Assembly (NCBI GenBank): GCA_028290305.1
Contig: JAQGKC010000389.1
Span: 1-6,769, forward strand
Reading direction: 5' to 3'
Origin: Bradyrhizobium sp.
GTDB taxonomy: Bacteria; Pseudomonadota; Alphaproteobacteria; Rhizobiales; Xanthobacteraceae
DNA: 6,769 nt
In this document: positions 4,710 through 6,769 of the stretch, in pieces
Numbering within the stretch: the first letter of the stretch is position 1
How the letters are laid out: each line of letters begins with the position of its first letter
Made by a program: the position numbers and the translations under genes
The notes under the pieces: model-generated
Database searches by the model: none
Told to the model about the DNA's origin: nothing
What the model saw: only the letters and a program-made list of their open reading frames with translations

Positions 4710-4873
4710 CTATTTCAATGAACTGTTGACCGAGGTGAACTTGGCGTTCAGCTTTGTGCCGAGGCCGTTCACGACGGCGATGATGGCGAGCGCAATGCCG
4801 GCGCGATCAATCCATATTCGATTGCCGTCGCGCCGGTCTCGTCAGCCCAGAATTCCCGAATCAATGCGATCAT
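4710..4873 (-). pseudogene. Flp/Fap-type pilin, one-base frameshift
   Basis: ATG 4873 starts MIALIREFWADETGATAIEY with the Flp prepilin signature: Gly14 is the processing position, Glu19 the essential +5 glutamate, and Tyr20 follows. The frame then breaks after GLIA; adding one C at about 4803 (GATCGCGCC to GATCGCCGCC) gives AAGIALAIIAVVNGLGTKLN, AKFTSVNSSLK and TAG 4712-4710, a 54-residue protein of the usual length with its hydrophobic assembly helix. Flp pilins are processed by a TadV/CpaA prepilin peptidase and assembled into adhesive tight-adherence pili through CpaF and CpaC-type machinery. No cpa/tad genes are in the window, so this is an orphan, broken or mis-sequenced copy. No clear Shine-Dalgarno is visible. 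Confidence 0.85.
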
Positions 4874-4959
4874 GTGTGGACGCTGTACGCGACTGGTGAA
4901 TACTAGGTAAAAACACTGTGCTAAACGGGCCCGCAGACTCACATAGGAAATTTTTGATT

Positions 4960-5013
4960 AACGGTTCGCTGATATCTTGCGGATCGTCGCGGAACCGTTT
5001 CGCGTACCGCGAC
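4960..5013 (+). promoter_or_regulatory. Overlapping inverted repeats in leader
   Basis: AACGGTTC (4960-4967) can pair with GAACCGTT (4992-4999), and GTCGCGG (4986-4992) with CCGCGAC (5007-5013). The two hairpins share the base at 4992 and interlock, so they exclude each other in a leader RNA of the gene starting at 5027. No uridine tract follows, so transcription attenuation is not supported; control of translation is only inference. Confidence 0.25.
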
Positions 5014-5026
5014 CACCGGTAAAAGC

Positions 5027-5221
5027 ATGCAGACAATCGAAACGACCAACCCAATCGAAGCGAGACGCGCCCGCTACGCCCAATATCGAGGCCAAAAAGC
5101 AAGGCTGACGTTAATGGGATCGACCATCACGGGGTTGGTCCAGTCGGTCATGGAAATTAAGTTCAGCAACCCGCCGCGCTGGATCGTCACGGTAGTTGGG
5201 ATGCAGGGAATCGCAGCCTAG
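5027..5221 (+). CDS. Conserved hypothetical protein, 64 aa
   Basis: The product begins MQTIETTNPIEARRARYAQY with a basic helix (EARRARYAQYRG), followed by beta strands ARLTLMGSTITGLVQSVMEI and RWIVTVVGMQGIAA. The strand part (RLTLMGSTITGLVQSV...RWIVTVV) looks like a small SH3- or OB-like barrel, common in nucleic-acid or protein-binding modules; this is inference. I recall near-identical small proteins in Bradyrhizobium. It is intact with ATG 5027 as the natural start (the conserved MQTIETTNP begins there); the Shine-Dalgarno is poor and the leader contains two interlocking hairpins. It stands convergent to the minus-strand gene at 5257-5451. Function unknown. Confidence 0.8.
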   Translation: MQTIETTNPIEARRARYAQYRGQKARLTLMGSTITGLVQSVMEIKFSNPPRWIVTVVGMQGIAA

Positions 5222-5256
5222 CACCAACGCTGCTCGTTCCCGTGTGACCAATCAGG

Positions 5257-5451
5257 CTATTCGCCTAGGGCGATCCGCTTCACGCCCTCATCCGTGAGGA
5301 CGAGGTTGCCCAGCACTTCCTCGATGTATCCGAGTTGCAATAATCGGGATTCGATTTCTGCGGGTATAGCGGGCGACGGCAGTGAAATGCTCACGGCCTT
5401 CAAGGCCGCAAACTCGTCGCTGGAAAGGGGCTCGGGGGTCGACTTGGGCAT
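5257..5451 (-). CDS. Winged-helix-like small protein, 64 aa
   Basis: ATG 5451 gives a 64-residue product, MPKSTPEPLSSDEFAALKAV, SISLPSPAIPAEIESRLLQL, GYIEEVLGNLVLTDEGVKRI, ALGE. Helices around SSDEFAALKAVS and AEIESRLLQLGYIEE followed by the pair GNLVLTDEGVKRIALG have the shape of a winged-helix C-terminal half: a helix ending in LGYI(E), a short wing, and the TxxG...R(I/L) ending seen in MarR-like and other compact families. A longer in-frame start at 5526 is less likely because MPKxTxEPLS is the usual beginning in the Bradyrhizobium proteins I recall. It faces away from the 5546 gene, sharing its upstream region. A DNA-binding role is plausible but unproven. Confidence 0.8.
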   Translation of the reverse strand: MPKSTPEPLSSDEFAALKAVSISLPSPAIPAEIESRLLQLGYIEEVLGNLVLTDEGVKRIALGE

Positions 5452-5545
5452 GCCCTGAATATGTGCTGCCCGACGCGCTTGATATAAGGCAGATTTGCAG
5501 GCTGTCATCGGATTTAGTGGGAACAATCCCCGGATTTACGTTTTA

Positions 5546-5836
5546 ATGGTCTATGCCAATGCAAACTGGCATAGACACATCGCCCCCCTCGACGGCCTCA
5601 GCTTGCCCCCGCGCTGGGCCGTCATTTACCCCTCGCTTTCACTTCCGCGCGAATTGCTCCGGGTGGAATGCGCCCGCTGCTCGCGTTGTGTCGAGATACA
5701 ACGACTCGACGCGATAAGGCTCTGCGGCCCACATGCCGTTTGGAAAGACGTTGGCCAGAGATTGCTTGATGATGGCTGCCAGATACGCACAGGACGTCAT
5801 GAAGAGGATGGCTGCTGGCCGAATTGGATGCCCTAA
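5546..5836 (+). CDS. Cysteine-rich conserved hypothetical, 96 aa
   Basis: From ATG 5546 the product reads MVYANANWHRHIAPLDGLSL, PPRWAVIYPSLSLPRELLRV and ECARCSRCVEIQRLDAIRLC, then GPHAVWKDVGQRLLDDGCQI and RTGRHEEDGCWPNWMP. The cysteines at 42, 45, 48, 60, 78 and 90 with His63 and His85 look like a zinc-binding fold of the C-x2-C...C-x6-H-x4-C type. The block RVECARCxRxVEIQRLDA...GPHAxWKDVGQRLLDDGCQ...GRHEEDGCWP is one I recall as strongly conserved in Bradyrhizobium and Rhizobiales. No Shine-Dalgarno precedes the start; the in-frame ATG at 5495 would add 17 unconserved residues. A 10-bp inverted repeat covers codons 1-11. Function unknown; a nucleic-acid role would suit a zinc fold. Confidence 0.8.
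   Translation: MVYANANWHRHIAPLDGLSLPPRWAVIYPSLSLPRELLRVECARCSRCVEIQRLDAIRLCGPHAVWKDVGQRLLDDGCQIRTGRHEEDGCWPNWMP
5549..5576. promoter_or_regulatory. 10-bp inverted repeat over gene start
   Basis: GTCTATGCCA (5549-5558) and TGGCATAGAC (5567-5576) are a perfect 10-bp inverted repeat with an 8-base spacer, lying directly after the ATG at 5546. It could be a repressor operator or an RNA hairpin hiding the start. It is also near the divergent gene starting at 5451. Confidence 0.5.
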
Positions 5837-5874
5837 CGTTTTACAGTTTTGTTGCTTTGCGGGAGTGAGACGAC

Positions 5875-6188
5875 ATGCCGGCAGATTATGAAAAGACGAC
5901 CCGCTGAGAACTGACCACCACGTCGTCCAAATGGGCGCCGATTTAGCGATCCAGTTTATGCTGATGACGCTGTTTAGTGTCGTGTCGGAAATGTCTGGAG
6001 ACCCGACTGGCTTCAGATCAGACGTTCACAAGGCGCTGGTAGATATTACGGCAACATATAAATTGCCACCGTTACCGGAGGGCGCCCAGCCGAAGATCCG
6101 AGCGGCTGCCAAGAGAATTATCGACGGCGTCATGCTGAACTCGGGCGGCGACTTCACGCCACGCCGCACTAGCGGCCGGGGCCGGTGA
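5875..6188 (+). pseudogene. Helical conserved hypothetical, probable one-base frameshift
   Basis: ATG 5875 has a GGGAG site nine bases upstream and encodes MPADYEKTTR before TGA 5905-5907. Adding one base at about 5905 continues into the open frame that holds VVQMGADLAIQFMLMTLFSV, VSEMSGDPTGFRSDVHKALV and DITATYKLPPLPEGAQPKIR, ending at TGA 6186-6188, 104 residues in total. The alternative, starting at ATG 5931, gives an intact 85-residue protein but has no ribosome binding site. The helical core (LAIQFMLMTLFSVVSEM) is moderately hydrophobic, more like a helix-bundle core than a membrane span; the helix AAAKRIIDGVML follows. The sequence resembles small Bradyrhizobium hypotheticals from memory. 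Function unknown. If the 5931 start is used in vivo the gene is intact. Confidence 0.6.
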
Positions 6189-6243
6189 TGCGCGAACCTC
6201 CTAAGTGATACGGCGCCCACCTCGTCAACGACGTAACTCCTAA

Positions 6244-6506
6244 CTACGTTACCGCCAGATCGCCGAAAGCGATGTATTGGGGGAAGCCCTGGTCGTGTCA
6301 GCATTTTTGAAAAACGCGATGCGGCGTATCTTGAGCAAGGCGGCGATCTGAGCTTCGGTGTTGCCGCCCGTCGAAATCATTTCCTCTATCTTGAAATCGT
6401 CGACGATGAACGGCTTTCCGGCGAGGCGGCATACGATCTTATTGCTGCAGAATACGCGGCCGTGAATTGATGACACTGCGGAGCAGCGCCGCGTCGACCG
6501 CGTCAT
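6244..6506 (-). pseudogene. Possible HTH protein remnant, frameshifted
   Basis: From ATG 6506 one frame reads through LAGKPFIVDDFKIEEMISTG and GNTEAQIAALLKIRRIAFFK, an apparent helix-turn-helix (TEAQIAALLKI..IAFF). Adding one base near 6297-6299 (GCTGA-CAC) continues it as HDQGFPQYIAFGDLAVT and TAG 6246-6244. The pairing of a helix-turn-helix with a following GFPxYIxFG strand is typical of AlpA/excisionase-like or small regulatory DNA-binding proteins, so a regulator is likely if the reading is right. Third codon positions are rich in G/C on this strand. The plus strand also has an open frame (LSFGVAARRNHFLYLEIVDD) and the N-terminal part lies antisense to the outer-membrane protein fragment, so the strand and start remain uncertain. 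Confidence 0.4.
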
Positions 6507-6607
6507 TCTTTCCTGGCGGTGTTGGCTTTGGTGCTGACGTCCACACCGTCAAGGCCGGCCTGAACTATCGCTTCGGTTGGGGCGGCCCGGTGGCCGCGAG
6601 ATACTGA
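6470..6607 (+). pseudogene. C-terminal fragment of outer-membrane beta-barrel protein
   Basis: The frame ending at TGA 6605-6607 closes with DVHTVKAGLNYRFGWGGPVA and ARY. VKAGLNYRF(G/N)WGGPV(V/A)AxY is the last beta strand and tail of the Omp25/Omp31-like porin-family proteins abundant in Bradyrhizobium and Rhizobiales, as I recall them; alternating hydrophobic residues and terminal aromatic positions fit the BAM recognition signal. A full gene would be about 200-280 codons, but only some 30 codons are recognisable here; the region before about 6509 does not look like a barrel. An ATG at 6470 would make a 45-residue product, unlikely to function. A strong terminator follows at 6632, as expected behind a highly expressed outer-membrane gene, so this is the scar of a deletion or recombination. 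Confidence 0.7.
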
Positions 6608-6631
6608 TCGTTAGGATAATCGAAACCTAAG

Positions 6632-6659
6632 AGCCCCGGCATCGTCCGGGGCTTTTTTT
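6632..6659 (+). terminator. Strong rho-independent terminator
   Basis: A perfect 8-bp GC-rich stem, AGCCCCGG (6632-6639) and CCGGGGCT (6646-6653), with loop CATCGT, is followed by a run of seven T (6653-6659). It lies 25 bases after the stop of the outer-membrane protein fragment and probably was that gene's own terminator. The remaining bases to the right edge show no gene I can support. Confidence 0.85.
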
Positions 6660-6769
6660 GTGAGCCCGGGCGCCGAAGAAGTTTGGGCGGCCGGTTCAGG
6701 CGGACTCGTGTCGGCCAGAACTGTCTGCTCACTTCGGATCAGCGATGCTCTTTGATGAACCATCGGGCG

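Noticed and set aside
4842..5102. An 86-codon minus-strand ORF overlapping the flp start and the 5027 gene.
   Set aside because: Composition is not protein-like and it conflicts with two recognisable genes.
6660..6769. A possible minus-strand ORF entering from the right end and running through the terminator.
   Set aside because: It would translate the terminator hairpin and poly-T and shows no protein-like features.

Overview
The window looks like an accessory region of a Bradyrhizobium-type alphaproteobacterium (Nitrobacteraceae). This is judged from the moderately GC-rich, island-like composition, GGAGG-type ribosome binding sites and many very short proteins whose sequences resemble families I remember from Bradyrhizobium and Rhodopseudomonas. 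No database search was possible, so family statements rest on recognition of motifs. There is no rRNA, convincing tRNA, CRISPR array, transposase or integrase.

Layout. 1-1140: a partial ORF, a zinc-ribbon microprotein (417-593), a 51-residue protein (718-873), a long non-coding stretch and a hairpin terminator. 1186-1553: a translationally coupled pair (a C-x2-C protein and a frameshifted small exported peptide) closed by a terminator. 1680-1859: a small conserved gene stopped by TGA at codon 5. 1936-2346: two convergent overlapping genes. 2529-2749: a frameshifted HTH-like gene. 2753-3974 (minus strand): six tightly packed small ORFs that read like one operon, starting with a 37-residue membrane microprotein that has a strong ribosome binding site. 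4052-4676: a gene with a TATAAT promoter and a palindrome over its start region, flanked by two imperfect direct repeats. 4710-4873 (minus): a frameshifted Flp pilin. 5027-5836: three small proteins, one with a 10-bp inverted repeat over its start. 5875-6188: a small gene that seems to have lost one base near its start. 6244-6660: a decayed HTH-like ORF and the C-terminal end of an outer-membrane beta-barrel protein followed by a strong terminator.

How it fits together. None of the intact genes has a function I can name. The striking theme is decay by single-base indels: at least three recognisable genes (2529-2749, 3059-3270, Flp at 4710-4873) each lack exactly one base, others probably do too, and 1680-1859 carries a CGA-to-TGA-type nonsense codon. 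Either this is an eroding island or the assembly carries indel errors. The most coherent candidate system is the minus-strand small-protein operon at 2753-3974.
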